DNA from: Halomonas urmiana
GTDB taxonomy: Bacteria; Pseudomonadota; Gammaproteobacteria; Pseudomonadales; Halomonadaceae
Assembly: GCF_005780185.1 (NCBI RefSeq)
Contig: NZ_VBUI01000005.1
Span: forward strand, 1-64,000
Direction of reading: 5' to 3'
DNA: 64,000 bases
The notes under the pieces were generated by a model. The model did no database searches and was not told where the DNA came from. It saw only the letters and a program-made list of their open reading frames with translations. The position numbers and the translations under genes were made by a program. Of the stretch, positions 44,087 to 53,890 are shown one piece after another (positions within the stretch are counted from its first letter, which is position 1; every line of letters starts with the position of its first letter).

Positions 44087-45766
44087 TCATGTGGCCGGTG
44101 CGGCCTCTGCCTTGTCGGCGGCATCGGCGCGCAGTTTGAAGCGTTGGATCTTGCCGCTGGGGGTCTTGGGCAGCACCTCGACGAACTCGATGACCCGCGG
44201 GAAGGCGTGGGTCGAGAGCCGCTCGCGCACCTGCTGACGAATCTCGTCGGCCAGGGCGTCGCTGGCCTCGAAGCCCTCGCGCAGCACCACGTAGGACTTG
44301 ATGATCTCGCCGCGGATCTCGTCGGGCTGGCCCACGGCGGCGGACTCGGCGACCGCCGGATGGGTCATCACGCTGTTCTCCACGTCGGTCGGGCCCACCC
44401 GGTAGCCGGCGGTGGTGATGATGTCGTCGTCGCGGCCGGCGAATTGGAAGGTGCCGTCCTCATTCTGGATCACCACGTCGCCGGTGAGGTAGTAGCCCTC
44501 GGCGAAGGGGTGCTTCTCCTGCCAGGTGTAGCCGGCGAAGAAGTGCGCCGGGGAGCGGGCAATGTCCACGGCCAGCACGCCCGGCTCCCCCGGCGGCAGC
44601 TCGTTGTACTCGGCATCGAGGATCGCCAGGCGGTAGCCGGGGAGCGGCACGCCCATGCCGCCGACGTGCTTGGGATGATCCAGCGCGTGGTGGTTGTTGC
44701 AGGTCATGCCGGTCTCGGTCTGGCCGTAGTGATCCATCACCGGGCAGCCCAACGAGCGCTCCACCCAGGTCACCACCTCGGTATTGAGCGGCTCGCCGGC
44801 GGAGCTGGCCGCGCGCAGCTCGAGGGTCTCGTGGGCATCGTCGAAGAGCCCCGAGGCCTTCATCAGGCGATAGGCGGTCGGTGCGGCGGCGAAGTTGGTG
44901 ATACGATGGCGTTTCATGAAGGCCAGCGCCCCTTCGGCGCTGAAGCCCGCCTCGCAGAAGTGAGTGGTCACGCCCAGCAGCAGCGGGCCGGCGATGGCGT
45001 AGTAGAGGCCATAGGCCCAGCCCGGGTCGGCCATGTTCCAGAAACGATCGCTGTCGCGCAGGTCGACGGCGAGCTCCATGTAGAGCGCGAAGGCCGGCAT
45101 CGCAGACAGCGGGACCGCCACGCCCTTGGGCTTGCCCACGGTGCCGGAGGTGAACATCTGCAGGAAGGGCGCCTCACGAGGCAGGCGCGGCGGCGCGGCC
45201 TCGAGGGGCGCGTGGGCCAGCGCCTCGGCCCAGTCCCGATCATCGGCATGCTTGGCGTCGGGGCCACCCACGGCGAGCACCGGCGGACACTGAGTCAGGC
45301 CGTCGAACTTGAAGCGATTGGCGTGATCGGTGATCACGAGCTTGGTGTCGGCCCGGCCCAGGCGGTAGTCGACGGAATCCGGACCGAAGGCGGTGAACAG
45401 CGGCTGGTAGACCGCGCCGATGCGCCAGGTGGCCACCACCGCCACCAGCAGCTGCGGCGTGCGCGGCAGCATGCAGGCGATGCGATCTCCCTCGCCCAGC
45501 CCCTGCGCGGCGAACCAGCCGGCGAGGCGGGCGCTCTGGGCCTCCAGCTCGGCATAGCTCAGGGTGGTGACCGCGCCCTCGGCATCCTCGTGGATCAGCG
45601 CCGGCACCTCACCCCGGCCGGCGCGCAGATGGCGCCCGCAGCAGGATTCAAAGGCGTTGGCGCGGCCGTCGCGATGATCGTCGAGGCGCGCGATGACGTC
45701 ATCGATGGAGAAGGAGTCGAGATAGGTGGCGTAGTCGGTAAGAGACGGCGTGGATTGAGTGCTCAT
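44087..45766 (-). CDS. Acyl-CoA synthetase (AMP-forming)
   Basis: 559 aa adenylate-forming enzyme activating a short or medium acid with CoA. Motifs: FTSGTVGKPKGVAVP (A3 core), DHYGQTETGMTCNN (A5), YYLTGDVVIQNEDGTFQFAGRDDDIITTAGYRVGP (A7-A8) and catalytic Lys in PKTPSGKIQRFKLR (A10). Nearest to acetate/propionate/medium-chain synthetases. ATG 45766 follows AGAGGG. First gene of a two-gene operon with the SDR; the operator of the TetR gene recurs upstream. Confidence 0.93.
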   Translation of the reverse strand: MSTQSTPSLTDYATYLDSFSIDDVIARLDDHRDGRANAFESCCGRHLRAGRGEVPALIHEDAEGAVTTLSYAELEAQSARLAGWFAAQGLGEGDRIACMLPRTPQLLVAVVATWRIGAVYQPLFTAFGPDSVDYRLGRADTKLVITDHANRFKFDGLTQCPPVLAVGGPDAKHADDRDWAEALAHAPLEAAPPRLPREAPFLQMFTSGTVGKPKGVAVPLSAMPAFALYMELAVDLRDSDRFWNMADPGWAYGLYYAIAGPLLLGVTTHFCEAGFSAEGALAFMKRHRITNFAAAPTAYRLMKASGLFDDAHETLELRAASSAGEPLNTEVVTWVERSLGCPVMDHYGQTETGMTCNNHHALDHPKHVGGMGVPLPGYRLAILDAEYNELPPGEPGVLAVDIARSPAHFFAGYTWQEKHPFAEGYYLTGDVVIQNEDGTFQFAGRDDDIITTAGYRVGPTDVENSVMTHPAVAESAAVGQPDEIRGEIIKSYVVLREGFEASDALADEIRQQVRERLSTHAFPRVIEFVEVLPKTPSGKIQRFKLRADAADKAEAAPAT

Positions 45767-45885
45767 GGTTTGCCCTCTTGCGGCTTGTGATTGTTGTAGC
45801 GGCAAACGGTAACGACCATGAGGCTGGCCGGTCGCTGGCGTGGTCACGCCCTCTTCCGATTGCCATGCAGTTGACGTAAGCGTAA

Positions 45886-45908
45886 ACCTAGCAAGCGCTC
45901 GGTACACG
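45886..45908. promoter_or_regulatory. TetR-type operator, copy at the acyl-CoA synthetase promoter
   Basis: ACCTAGCAAGCGCTCGGT on the plus strand (from 45887), an imperfect dyad around AGCGCT. Nearly identical to the site before the TetR gene. Confidence 0.65.
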
Positions 45909-46009
45909 CTAGTGGCAACCGGGGAAGGGGGCAACCCCTGAGCGACGAGAAGGGACTAGACGATGGTCGTGCACGGCGGGCCGACGGCCCGCACGAGAAC
46001 CGTTCGGGG

Positions 46010-46588
46010 TCAGGCGGGGCGCTGGGTGATCATGGCGACCAGTTCATGGGCCAGGTCGTCCGGCGAGCGCGGCCCGGCGGGGTCGTACCAGCGCACCGTC
46101 CAGTTCAGCGCGCCCATCACGAAGCGGGAGACCAGGAAGCGGTCACCATGGATCAGGCCGGCGTCCAGCGCCTCGTCGATCACCGCCTCCCAGAGCGCCT
46201 CGTAGGCATCGCGCAGGTGGATCAGGTGATCGCGGGCCTCGGGATCGAGGCGGCGCCACTCGTAGAGAGCGACCACGTGGGCGTTGCGGTCGGTAAGCAG
46301 GGTCTCCAGGTGCGCCCGGGCCATCGCCTGCAACCGCGCCTCGGGCGTGTGGTCACACGACTCGAGGGACGCCCGGGCGATGAGCAGGGCGTTCTGGGTG
46401 CCCTCCTCGATCACCGCCGCGAGGATCTCCTGCTTGTCGCGAAAATGGTGGAAGAGGCTGCCAGACTTGATACCCATCTCCTGGGCAAGCATGCGCACGG
46501 TCGTCCGATCGAAGCCCTCCTGGACGAACAACTGGGCGGCCTGGCGGGTCAATTCCTTGCGGCGCGGGGAGTCATTCATTACATTCAT
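46010..46588 (-). CDS. TetR family regulator of acyl-CoA metabolism
   Basis: 192 aa. N-terminal helix-turn-helix (VQEGFDRTTVRMLAQEMGIKSGSLFHHFRDKQEILAAVI) and a C-terminal ligand domain. Lies between the divergent acyl-CoA synthetase-SDR operon side and the thiolase gene. The shared operator upstream of it and of the synthetase suggests auto- and operon control, probably relieved by an acyl-CoA. No Shine-Dalgarno site is visible before ATG 46588 or the alternative ATG 46579. Confidence 0.92.
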   Translation of the reverse strand: MNVMNDSPRRKELTRQAAQLFVQEGFDRTTVRMLAQEMGIKSGSLFHHFRDKQEILAAVIEEGTQNALLIARASLESCDHTPEARLQAMARAHLETLLTDRNAHVVALYEWRRLDPEARDHLIHLRDAYEALWEAVIDEALDAGLIHGDRFLVSRFVMGALNWTVRWYDPAGPRSPDDLAHELVAMITQRPA

Positions 46589-46594
46589 TGGAAT

Positions 46595-46617
46595 TTACAC
46601 TAGCGCTTGCTTGGTTG
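46595..46617. promoter_or_regulatory. TetR-type operator between tetR and the thiolase gene
   Basis: Reverse complement reads ACCAAGCAAGCGCTAGTGT; matches the 45886-45908 site in AGCAAGCGCT and both flanks. Positioned to control both divergent genes. Confidence 0.65.
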
Positions 46618-46739
46618 CCCCTGAGAAAACCACAGGCCCGATGCCGGGTCAACGCGCGGCAACCGCCTGAACGACAAGCCATAACAACGACAACCTACCA
46701 CCTTTCCGGCCAGCGCCGGACCACCTCAGGAGCCATGCC

Positions 46740-47927
46740 ATGAGCCATTCCAACGATATCGTCTTCCTGTCTGCCACCCGCACGCCCATGGGAGGCATGC
46801 TCGGCAGCCTCGCCAGCCTCACCGCCCCCGAACTCGGGGCCACGGCCATCCGCGCCGCCATCGAACGTGCCGGCATCGAGGCCTCCGCCATCGACGAGGG
46901 CATCATGGGCTGCGTGCTGCCCGCCGGCGTCAAGCAGGGCCCGGCCCGCCAGGCCATGCGCCAGGCCGGCATCCCCGACGCCAGCGGCGCCACCACCATC
47001 AACAAGCTGTGCGGCTCGGGCATGAAAGCCGCCATGCTGGCCCACGACCTGATCCGCGCCGGCAGCGGCGAGGTGATGCTGGCCGGAGGCATGGAGTCCA
47101 TGTCCAACGCGCCCCACGTGCTCACCAAGGCCCGCGCCGGCTACCGCCTGGGCCATGGCGAGTTGAAGGACCACATGTTCCTGGACGGCCTCGAGGATGC
47201 CGAGACCGGCAAGCTGATGGGCGTCTTCGCCCAGGACGTGGCCAGCCAGCGCGACTACGGCCGCGAGCGCCTGGATGACTTCGCCATCGCCTCGCTGGAG
47301 CGCGCCATGGAGGCGACCAACGCCGGCCACCTGGACGCCGAGATGGCGCCGGTCACCGTCAAGAGCCGCCAGGGCGAGAGCGTGGTCGACCACGATGAGC
47401 AGCCCTTCCAGGCCAAGCTCGACAAGATTCGCGACCTGCGTCCGGCCTTCGCCAAGGACGGCACCATCACCGCGGCCAATTCCAGCTCCATCTCCGACGG
47501 TGCCTCGGCGCTGATCCTGGCAAGCCAGGCGGCGGCCGACCGGCTCGGCGCCACGCCCATCGCGCGGATGCTCGGCCACAGCACCCACTCGCGCCACCCG
47601 AGCGAGTTCACCATCGCGCCGGTGGGGGCCATCGACAAGTTGATGAAGAAGCTCGACTGGGGCGTCGACGACGTCGACCTGTTCGAGATCAACGAGGCCT
47701 TCGCGGTGGTCACCCTGATGGCCATCGACGACCTGGGCCTGCCCCATGAGAAGGTCAACGTGTTCGGCGGCGCCTGTGCCCAGGGCCACCCCATCGGCTC
47801 CACCGGATCGCGGATCATCGCCACCCTGATTCACGCCCTGCGCACCAAGGGCAGCAAGCGCGGCATCGCGAGCCTGTGCATCGGCGGCGGCGAGGCGACC
47901 GCCGTGGCCGTGGAGCTGATCGACTGA
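46740..47927 (+). CDS. Acetyl-CoA C-acyltransferase (thiolase)
   Basis: 395 aa thiolase. Nucleophilic Cys in NKLCGSGMKA, NEAF motif, GGACAQGHPIGSTGSR with catalytic His and CIGGGEA with the second Cys. AGGAG lies eight bases before the ATG. Together with the SDR, synthetase and TetR it forms an acyl-CoA degradation cluster. Direction (degradative) is inferred from context. Confidence 0.93.
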   Translation: MSHSNDIVFLSATRTPMGGMLGSLASLTAPELGATAIRAAIERAGIEASAIDEGIMGCVLPAGVKQGPARQAMRQAGIPDASGATTINKLCGSGMKAAMLAHDLIRAGSGEVMLAGGMESMSNAPHVLTKARAGYRLGHGELKDHMFLDGLEDAETGKLMGVFAQDVASQRDYGRERLDDFAIASLERAMEATNAGHLDAEMAPVTVKSRQGESVVDHDEQPFQAKLDKIRDLRPAFAKDGTITAANSSSISDGASALILASQAAADRLGATPIARMLGHSTHSRHPSEFTIAPVGAIDKLMKKLDWGVDDVDLFEINEAFAVVTLMAIDDLGLPHEKVNVFGGACAQGHPIGSTGSRIIATLIHALRTKGSKRGIASLCIGGGEATAVAVELID

Positions 47928-47978
47928 CCGAGAGCCGAGGCCTCCAACTCCCACCCACCTCACCCGCATGATCTGCCA

Positions 47979-48002
47979 CGCGCCCGCCCTTCGGCGGGCG
48001 CG
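47979..48002. terminator. Terminator between thiolase and fetB
   Basis: 10-bp stem CGCGCCCGCC / GGCGGGCGCG with a CTTC tetraloop, between convergent genes. Confidence 0.8.
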
Positions 48003-48020
48003 CTCACTCGGCAGCTGCGT

Positions 48021-48824
48021 TCAGGCGCGAGGCGCCGACAGACGCTCCAGGCGCAGCCGCTCGCGACCGTCGAACAGCCGCCGGCTGCCCGCCGCCACCG
48101 CCGCCAGGGTGCCGAAGCCGGTACCCAGGGTGATGGTGAACATCACCAGTATCTGGTATTTCACCGCCAGCGCCGGCGGGCTGCCGGCCAGTATCTGGCC
48201 GGTCATCATGCCCGGCAGGCTGACCACCCCGGCCGCCGCCATGGCGTTGATCATCGGCATCATGCCGCTGCGCATCGCCTCACGGCGGATATCGCCGATC
48301 GCCTCCTGCCAGCGCTGGCCGAGCATCAGCCGATTCTCGATCACCGCGCGCTGACGCCAGGCCGTATCGGTGAGGCGGTCCAGGGCCAGGGCGACGCCGG
48401 TCATGGTGTTGCCGAGCATCATGCCCAGCAGCGGGATGGCGTACTGGGGCTGGTACCAGGGCTCGGGGCCGATGATCACGGTGAGCGTCAGCACGGTGAC
48501 GGTGAACGAGGAGAGAAACATTGCCACGGTGCCGATGCCGAAGGCCCAGCCGCCGCGCAGCCGCCGCGTCTGGCGGGCCATGACCTCGCGCCCGGCGATC
48601 AGCAGCATGCCCATCGCCATCAGCACCACCCAGTGAAAGCGTGCCGCCGAGAAGAGCGCCTCGAGCACCAGGCCGACCAGGCCGAGCTGGATCACCGTGC
48701 GCGCCGCGGCGATTAACAGGCTGCGCCCCATCCCCAAGCGGGCGACCATCGTGCAGCCGGCCAGCGCCACCACCATCAGGGCCGCCAGGGCCAGCTGCCA
48801 CCAGGCCAGCGCGATCACGCCCAT
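48021..48824 (-). CDS. fetB: FetB-type metal (iron) exporter permease
   Basis: 267 aa membrane protein with about seven helices, UPF0014 family (IPLLGMMLGNTMTGVALALDR, GMMPMINAMAAAGVVSLPGMMTGQILAG). E. coli FetAB exports iron and protects from oxidative stress. ATG 48824 follows GGAGGAGG and overlaps fetA by ten bases. Confidence 0.92.
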   Translation of the reverse strand: MGVIALAWWQLALAALMVVALAGCTMVARLGMGRSLLIAAARTVIQLGLVGLVLEALFSAARFHWVVLMAMGMLLIAGREVMARQTRRLRGGWAFGIGTVAMFLSSFTVTVLTLTVIIGPEPWYQPQYAIPLLGMMLGNTMTGVALALDRLTDTAWRQRAVIENRLMLGQRWQEAIGDIRREAMRSGMMPMINAMAAAGVVSLPGMMTGQILAGSPPALAVKYQILVMFTITLGTGFGTLAAVAAGSRRLFDGRERLRLERLSAPRA

Positions 48825-49429
48825 GCGCCTGCCTCCTCCAGTCGACCCTCGACGATGCGCCAGTGGCGATCCGCCACCCGGTCGATCTGCGCCGGGTCAT
48901 GGGCGACCCAGATCACCGGCCAGCCGCGCTCGCGGATCCGCGCGCCGAGCCACGCCTCGACCCGGCGAGCCGTGGCGTCGTCCAGGTTGGCGGTGGGCTC
49001 ATCGAGCAGCAGTGCCGAGGGCTCCCGGCTCAGCGCCCTGACCAGCGCCAGGCGCTGCTTCTCGCCCGAGGAGAGCCGCGCGACCTGCCAGTCGCGCACC
49101 TCGGCCGCAAACCCCAGGGTCTCTAGGTCGTCGAGACGCGCGTCAGCCAGGTGCTCGCCCACCGTGTCGCCCCACCACTGGCTCTCCGCAGGCACCAGCA
49201 TCACCCGGGCGCGCCAGGCATGCCCGGCGAGCGAGGACTGGGCCGTCTCGCCGAGCCACGCCTCGCCGTCGTGGGGCTCCAGATCGGCCACCGCGCGCAG
49301 CAGCCGGCTCTTGCCGGAGCCGCTGGGGCCGGAGAGGCAGTGAACTTCGCCGGGGGCGATGGTCAGGCTCACCTCGGCAAGCTCGCCGACAGCGAGCCGC
49401 TTCAGGCTCAGGGCATCGGTAGCGGTCAA
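48815..49429 (-). CDS. fetA: FetA-type ABC exporter ATP-binding protein
   Basis: 204 aa ABC ATPase. Walker A GPSGSGKSRL, Q-loop VPAESQWW, signature LSSGEKQRL, Walker B ALLLDEPTANLD, H-loop WVAHDP. Begins at TTG 49429 with GGAGG five bases upstream. Partner of the overlapping permease. Confidence 0.92.
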   Translation of the reverse strand: MTATDALSLKRLAVGELAEVSLTIAPGEVHCLSGPSGSGKSRLLRAVADLEPHDGEAWLGETAQSSLAGHAWRARVMLVPAESQWWGDTVGEHLADARLDDLETLGFAAEVRDWQVARLSSGEKQRLALVRALSREPSALLLDEPTANLDDATARRVEAWLGARIRERGWPVIWVAHDPAQIDRVADRHWRIVEGRLEEAGAWA

Positions 49430-49619
49430 GGCAGCCTCCAGGCAGAAGGGAATGCCGGCGATGGTAGCAGCTTGCCCCGCCGAGGGGTGTGCGACACGGC
49501 ATCGTCAACCAGACGTCACCCCAACGCCATCCCCATGCAGCAGCACTGTCACATGAAGCTTCCAGTATATCGGCTGAGCATCCATTCCCCGACCATTCCC
49601 CGACGTATGGTGGTGCCCC

Positions 49620-50588
49620 ATGATGACCCTGACCCGCTCCCTGCTCGCCGGCGGCTTCGCCGTCGCCGCTCTCACCGCCGCCGTCTCCCCGGCCGAGGCA
49701 AGCTTCTCACTAAGCGATCGCTTCAGCGATGCCGACGGCGACCTGGTGGCCGATATCCCCGCGGACGAGAGCCAGTGGCTCGACCCCGACACCCTGGTAT
49801 TCGCCTACACCCCGGTCGAGGACCCCGCCGTCTATGCCGAGGTGTGGGACGGCTTCCTCGAGCACATGGAGGAGGTGACCGGCAAGACGGTGCAGTTCTT
49901 CCCGGTGCAGTCCAATTCCGCGCAGATCGAGGCGATGCGCGCCGGGCGCCTCCACGTGGCTGGTTTCAACACCGGCTCCAACCCGCTGGCCGTGGCCTGT
50001 GCCGGCTACCGTCCCTTCACCATGATGGCCGCCGAGGACGGCAGCTTCGGCTACGAGATGGAGATCATCACCCATCCGGGCTCCGGCATCGACGAGGCCG
50101 AGGATATCCGCGGCCGCACCCTGACCCACACCTCCGAGACGTCCAACTCCGGCTTCAAGGCCCCCACCGCCCTGTTGGCTTCCGAGTTCGGCATGGTGTC
50201 GGGTGACGACTACGAGGTCGACTTCTCCGGCAAGCACGACAACTCCGTGCTGGGCGTGGCCAACCGGGACTACGAGGTCGCCACCGTCGCCAACTCGGTC
50301 AAGAATCGCATGCTCGATCGCGGCGTGATCGAGGCTGACCAGCTCGAGGTGATCTACCAGTCGGACACCTTCCCCACGACCAGCTACGGCACCGTCCATA
50401 ACCTGGCGCCCGAACTGCAGGAGGCGATCCAGGAGGCCTTCTTCAGCTTCGATTGGGAAGGCAGCGCACTGGCCGATGAGTTCGGTCGCAACGGAGAAGA
50501 GCAGTTCATTCCCATCACCTTCAAGAAGCACTGGGCGGTCATCCGCCAGATCGATGCGGCCAACGGCGTCGAATACGACTGCAACTGA
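49620..50588 (+). CDS. PhnD-like periplasmic binding protein
   Basis: 322 aa with a signal peptide (ends AEA-SF). Phosphonate/phosphate-binding family: [56 protein letters not shown]. Two cysteines, C127 and C321, could pair. The ligand is unknown: phosphonate, phosphite or another oxyanion. AioX, the arsenite sensor of other bacteria, is a relative of this family. First gene of a binding protein-ATPase-two permease operon next to arsenic genes; no C-P lyase genes nearby. Confidence 0.88.
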   Translation: MMTLTRSLLAGGFAVAALTAAVSPAEASFSLSDRFSDADGDLVADIPADESQWLDPDTLVFAYTPVEDPAVYAEVWDGFLEHMEEVTGKTVQFFPVQSNSAQIEAMRAGRLHVAGFNTGSNPLAVACAGYRPFTMMAAEDGSFGYEMEIITHPGSGIDEAEDIRGRTLTHTSETSNSGFKAPTALLASEFGMVSGDDYEVDFSGKHDNSVLGVANRDYEVATVANSVKNRMLDRGVIEADQLEVIYQSDTFPTTSYGTVHNLAPELQEAIQEAFFSFDWEGSALADEFGRNGEEQFIPITFKKHWAVIRQIDAANGVEYDCN

Positions 50589-50602
50589 GCCGCATGCCAA
50601 GG

Positions 50603-50632
50603 AAGGCGCGGGCGATATGTCGCCCGCGCCTT
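50603..50632 (+). terminator. Intercistronic hairpin phnD-phnC
   Basis: Perfect 13-bp stem AAGGCGCGGGCGA / TCGCCCGCGCCTT, loop TATG, between the binding-protein gene and the ATPase gene. Probably stabilises the upstream message or partly terminates, giving more binding protein than transporter. Confidence 0.75.
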
Positions 50633-50665
50633 CGCGCAAGTGAAACACAGGGGAGAACCCGCCAA

Positions 50666-51490
50666 GTGCTTACCATCGACCAGCTGACCAAGACCTATAC
50701 GGCCGGCGACACCGCTCTGCGTGAGGTGACCTTCCGGGTACCACGGGGCCAGGTCGTGGGCCTGATCGGCCCCTCGGGGGCCGGCAAGTCGACGCTGATT
50801 CGCTGCATCAACCGCCTGGTGGAACCTTCGAGCGGTACGATTCGCCTCGGCGAGACCGACCTGGTCAACCTGGGTACCCGCGAGCTGCGCCAGGCGCGGC
50901 GGCGCATCGGCATGATCTTCCAGGAATACGCCCTAGTGGAGCGCCTGACCGTGATGGAAAACGTGCTCTCCGGGCGACTGGGCTATGTGCCCTTCTGGCG
51001 CAGCTTCACGCGACGCTTCCCGGGCCGAGATATCGAGAACGCCTATCGCCTGCTCGATCGTGTCGGCCTGCTGGAGCACGCCGACAAGCGGGCCGACGCT
51101 CTCTCGGGCGGCCAACGCCAGCGGGTGGGCATCGCCCGTGCCCTGGCCCAGGAGCCGGAGCTGCTGCTGGTGGACGAGCCCACGGCCAGCCTCGATCCCA
51201 AGACCAGCCGTCTGATCATGCGGCTGATCACCGAGATCTGCGCCGAGCGCCAGCTGCCGGCCATCGTCAACATCCATGATGTGCCGCTGGCCCAGCAGTT
51301 CGTCGATCGGTTGGTGGGGCTGCGTGCTGGCCGGGTGGTGTTCGATAACGCCCCCGGCCGTCTCGACGAGGCCATGCTCACCGAGATCTATGGAGCCGAA
51401 GACTGGACCGCCACCGACCAGGACGACGATGACCCGGATCCCGACGACAAGGCACAGGGCAGGTTACGGCTGGTGGGGACGGCGACATGA
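50666..51490 (+). CDS. phnC: Phosphonate-type ABC transporter ATP-binding protein
   Basis: 274 aa. Walker [12 protein letters not shown]-loop [13 protein letters not shown], signature LSGGQRQRV, Walker [14 protein letters not shown]-loop [11 protein letters not shown] start at 50666 behind GGGGAG; the frame upstream is non-coding. An acidic tail ([11 protein letters not shown]) is typical of halophiles. It overlaps the first permease gene by four bases. Confidence 0.92.
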   Translation: MLTIDQLTKTYTAGDTALREVTFRVPRGQVVGLIGPSGAGKSTLIRCINRLVEPSSGTIRLGETDLVNLGTRELRQARRRIGMIFQEYALVERLTVMENVLSGRLGYVPFWRSFTRRFPGRDIENAYRLLDRVGLLEHADKRADALSGGQRQRVGIARALAQEPELLLVDEPTASLDPKTSRLIMRLITEICAERQLPAIVNIHDVPLAQQFVDRLVGLRAGRVVFDNAPGRLDEAMLTEIYGAEDWTATDQDDDDPDPDDKAQGRLRLVGTAT

Positions 51491-52296
51491 CAGCAAGCGC
51501 TTCCTATCCTCGCCGCTGGCGGCGACCGCCGCAGCTGGTCACGACCCGGCGCTGGCGGCTGATGCTTCCCGTGCTGGTGCTGGCCTACCTGATCCTGGCG
51601 GTCGGCTCATTGGAGATCGACGTCGGCCGCGTCGTCGAGGGGCTCTCGCGAGGCGCGCGCTTCGTCCAGGGATTCCTGCAGCCGGACTTCGTGAGCCGCT
51701 GGCAGGATATCCGCCAGGGGTTGATCGAGAGCCTGACCATGACCCTGACCGCCACCGTGGTGGGCGTGCTGGTCTCGGTCCCCATCGGCATCGGGGCGGC
51801 GCGCAACCTGTCACCGCGGCCGGTCTACCTGGTGTGCCGCTCGATCGTTGCCGTCAGCCGCTCGCTGCAGGAGATCATCATCGCCATCTTCCTGGTGGCG
51901 ATGTTCGGCTTCGGCCCCTTCGCCGGCTTCCTTACCCTGGCCTTCGCCACCATCGGCTTCGTGGCCAAGCTGCTCGCCGACGACATCGAGGAGGCCAGCG
52001 CCAGCCAGATCGAGGCGATCCGCGCCACCGGTGCCGGCTGGTCGCAGCTGGTCCACTACGCCGTTCAACCCCAGGTCATGCCGCGACTGATCGGGCTATC
52101 GCTCTATCGACTGGACATCAACTTCCGCGAGAGCGCGGTGATCGGCATCGTCGGCGCGGGCGGCATCGGCGCCACCCTCAACACCGCCATCGACCGCTAC
52201 GAGTACGACAGCGCCGGCGCCATCCTGCTGCTCGTCATCGCCATCGTCATGCTCTCGGAGTACGCCTCCAGCCACCTCAGGAAGACCCTGCAATGA
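51487..52296 (+). CDS. phnE: Phosphonate-type ABC transporter permease 1
   Basis: 269 aa, six helices. The EAA loop [33 protein letters not shown] and [19 protein letters not shown] are diagnostic of PhnE permeases. ATGA overlaps at both ends couple it to phnC and the second permease. Confidence 0.92.
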   Translation: MTASASYPRRWRRPPQLVTTRRWRLMLPVLVLAYLILAVGSLEIDVGRVVEGLSRGARFVQGFLQPDFVSRWQDIRQGLIESLTMTLTATVVGVLVSVPIGIGAARNLSPRPVYLVCRSIVAVSRSLQEIIIAIFLVAMFGFGPFAGFLTLAFATIGFVAKLLADDIEEASASQIEAIRATGAGWSQLVHYAVQPQVMPRLIGLSLYRLDINFRESAVIGIVGAGGIGATLNTAIDRYEYDSAGAILLLVIAIVMLSEYASSHLRKTLQ

Positions 52297-53126
52297 GCGC
52301 TCTCGATACTCGCCGCGGCGACCCCCCCCACTACTCGCAGATCTGGACCTTTCGCACGCCGCGCGCTCGACTGGCGCTGTGGGTGGGCTGGCTCGCCCTG
52401 GTGGCGCTCTTCGTCTGGTGCTGGCAGGTGATGAACCAGAACACGCTGTGGATCTTCGTCACCGATGCACCTGACCAGGCCGTGGACATCGGCAGCCGCA
52501 TGTTCCCCCCAAGGCTGGGCTACCTGCCCGAGCTGCTGATGCCGCTGTGGGATACCCTCAACATCGCCACGCTGGGCACGATGGGGGGCGTCATCCTGGC
52601 AGTGCCGGTGGCTTTCCTGGCCGCGCGCAACACCACGCCCTCGGCGCTGCTGGTTCGCCCGGTGGCGCTGTTCATCATCGTGACGTCGCGCTCAATCAAC
52701 TCGCTGATCTGGGCGCTGCTGCTGGTGGCGATCATCGGCCCCGGCCTGCTGGCTGGCATCGTCGCCATCGCCCTGCGCTCCATCGGCTTCGTCGGCAAGC
52801 TTCTGTATGAAGCCATCGAGGAGACCGATGCCCGCCAGGTCGAGGCGGTGACTGCCACGGGCGCAGCCCGGGCCCAGGTGATCCACTTCGGCATCGTGCC
52901 GCAGGTGCTGCCCGCCTTCTGGGGCATCTCGATGTTTCGCTGGGACATCAATATCCGCGAAAGCACCATCCTTGGGCTGGTCGGCGCAGGCGGCATCGGC
53001 ATGAAACTGCAGTCCTCCATCGACACCCTGGCCTGGTCCCAGGTGGCCACCATCCTGATCGTGATCCTGGGCACGGTAGTGGTCAGCGAGGCGCTCTCGG
53101 CGCGGGTGCGCCAAGCGCTGATATGA
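52293..53126 (+). CDS. phnE: Phosphonate-type ABC transporter permease 2
   Basis: 277 aa, second PhnE paralogue (EAIEETDARQVEAVTATGAARAQVIHFGIVPQV, DINIRESTILGLVGAGGIG). Paired permeases are common in this subfamily. ATG 52293 overlaps the previous stop. Confidence 0.92.
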   Translation: MSALDTRRGDPPHYSQIWTFRTPRARLALWVGWLALVALFVWCWQVMNQNTLWIFVTDAPDQAVDIGSRMFPPRLGYLPELLMPLWDTLNIATLGTMGGVILAVPVAFLAARNTTPSALLVRPVALFIIVTSRSINSLIWALLLVAIIGPGLLAGIVAIALRSIGFVGKLLYEAIEETDARQVEAVTATGAARAQVIHFGIVPQVLPAFWGISMFRWDINIRESTILGLVGAGGIGMKLQSSIDTLAWSQVATILIVILGTVVVSEALSARVRQALI

Positions 53127-53225
53127 TGCGAGGCCTCTTGATGACATGAATGCCGCCGGGTTCGCGCGTTTCGCGCGTCTGCTAACGTGGCGGCTTCCTC
53201 TCTTCATGGTCAAGGAGCCCACCCC

Positions 53226-53885
53226 ATGGCGCATTACCTAGTCTTCCTCGGAACCGTCCGCGACAGCACCCCGCCCGCGCCTGCCCGTCTCGGCTTGAGA
53301 GTGGCCCGTGCCTGCGTGCAACTGCTCGAGGACGACGGCGCCACGGTGGAACTGATCGACCCGTTGGACGTCGACCTGGGCGAGATATTCAAGCCGCACT
53401 TCGCCTATCCGAAGTCGAAAGTGCCCGAGGTACTGGACGCCCTCGCCGAGAAGATCGCCGCCGCCGACGGCTACGTGATGGTCAGCCCCGAGTACAACCA
53501 CTCCATGAGCCCGGCACTCGCCCATCTGCTGAACCACTTCGGCAGCTCGCTCTATGCCTTCAAGCCCAGCGCCATCGTCACCTACTCGGCCGGCCAGTGG
53601 GGCGGCGCCCGCGCCGCGGTCAACCTGCGCACCTTCCTCGCCGAGCTCGGCTGCCTGCCGGTCTCGGCGATGATCCACATGCCGAAGGCTCAGGAGGCCC
53701 TCGACGAGGACGGTCGCTTCCGCGAGGACCCGGAGCGGTGGGCCGGCTACTTCGGCCGCACCCTGGGCCAGCTCGGCTGGTGGGCCGAGGCCGCGGCCAG
53801 GCACCGCAACATTCGGGCCCCCAGCGAGGTCTCGCCGGCCTTCCAGCGCGCCCCGGACCAGCGCAACGCGCCGGAGTCCGGGTGA
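53226..53885 (+). CDS. NADPH-dependent FMN reductase family protein
   Basis: 219 aa flavodoxin-like fold: LVFLGTVRDSTPPAPARLGLRVA (FMN phosphate loop), VSPEYNHSMSPALAHLLNHF and SAGQWGGARAAVNLRTFL. Related to but distinct from ArsH, which is encoded two genes later. AAGGAG lies eight bases before the ATG. Possible flavin reductase or quinone/arsenical reductase; substrate unknown. Confidence 0.88.
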   Translation: MAHYLVFLGTVRDSTPPAPARLGLRVARACVQLLEDDGATVELIDPLDVDLGEIFKPHFAYPKSKVPEVLDALAEKIAAADGYVMVSPEYNHSMSPALAHLLNHFGSSLYAFKPSAIVTYSAGQWGGARAAVNLRTFLAELGCLPVSAMIHMPKAQEALDEDGRFREDPERWAGYFGRTLGQLGWWAEAAARHRNIRAPSEVSPAFQRAPDQRNAPESG

Positions 53886-53890
53886 TGGCA

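Noticed and set aside
43766..45790. 674-codon plus-strand frame opposite the acyl-CoA synthetase
   Set aside because: Antisense shadow rich in Gly/His/Val without domain content; the minus-strand enzyme has all motifs.
49545..49570. Pho box upstream of the phnD-like gene
   Set aside because: One CTGTCAC half-site is present, but neither neighbouring 11-base position carries a second repeat.
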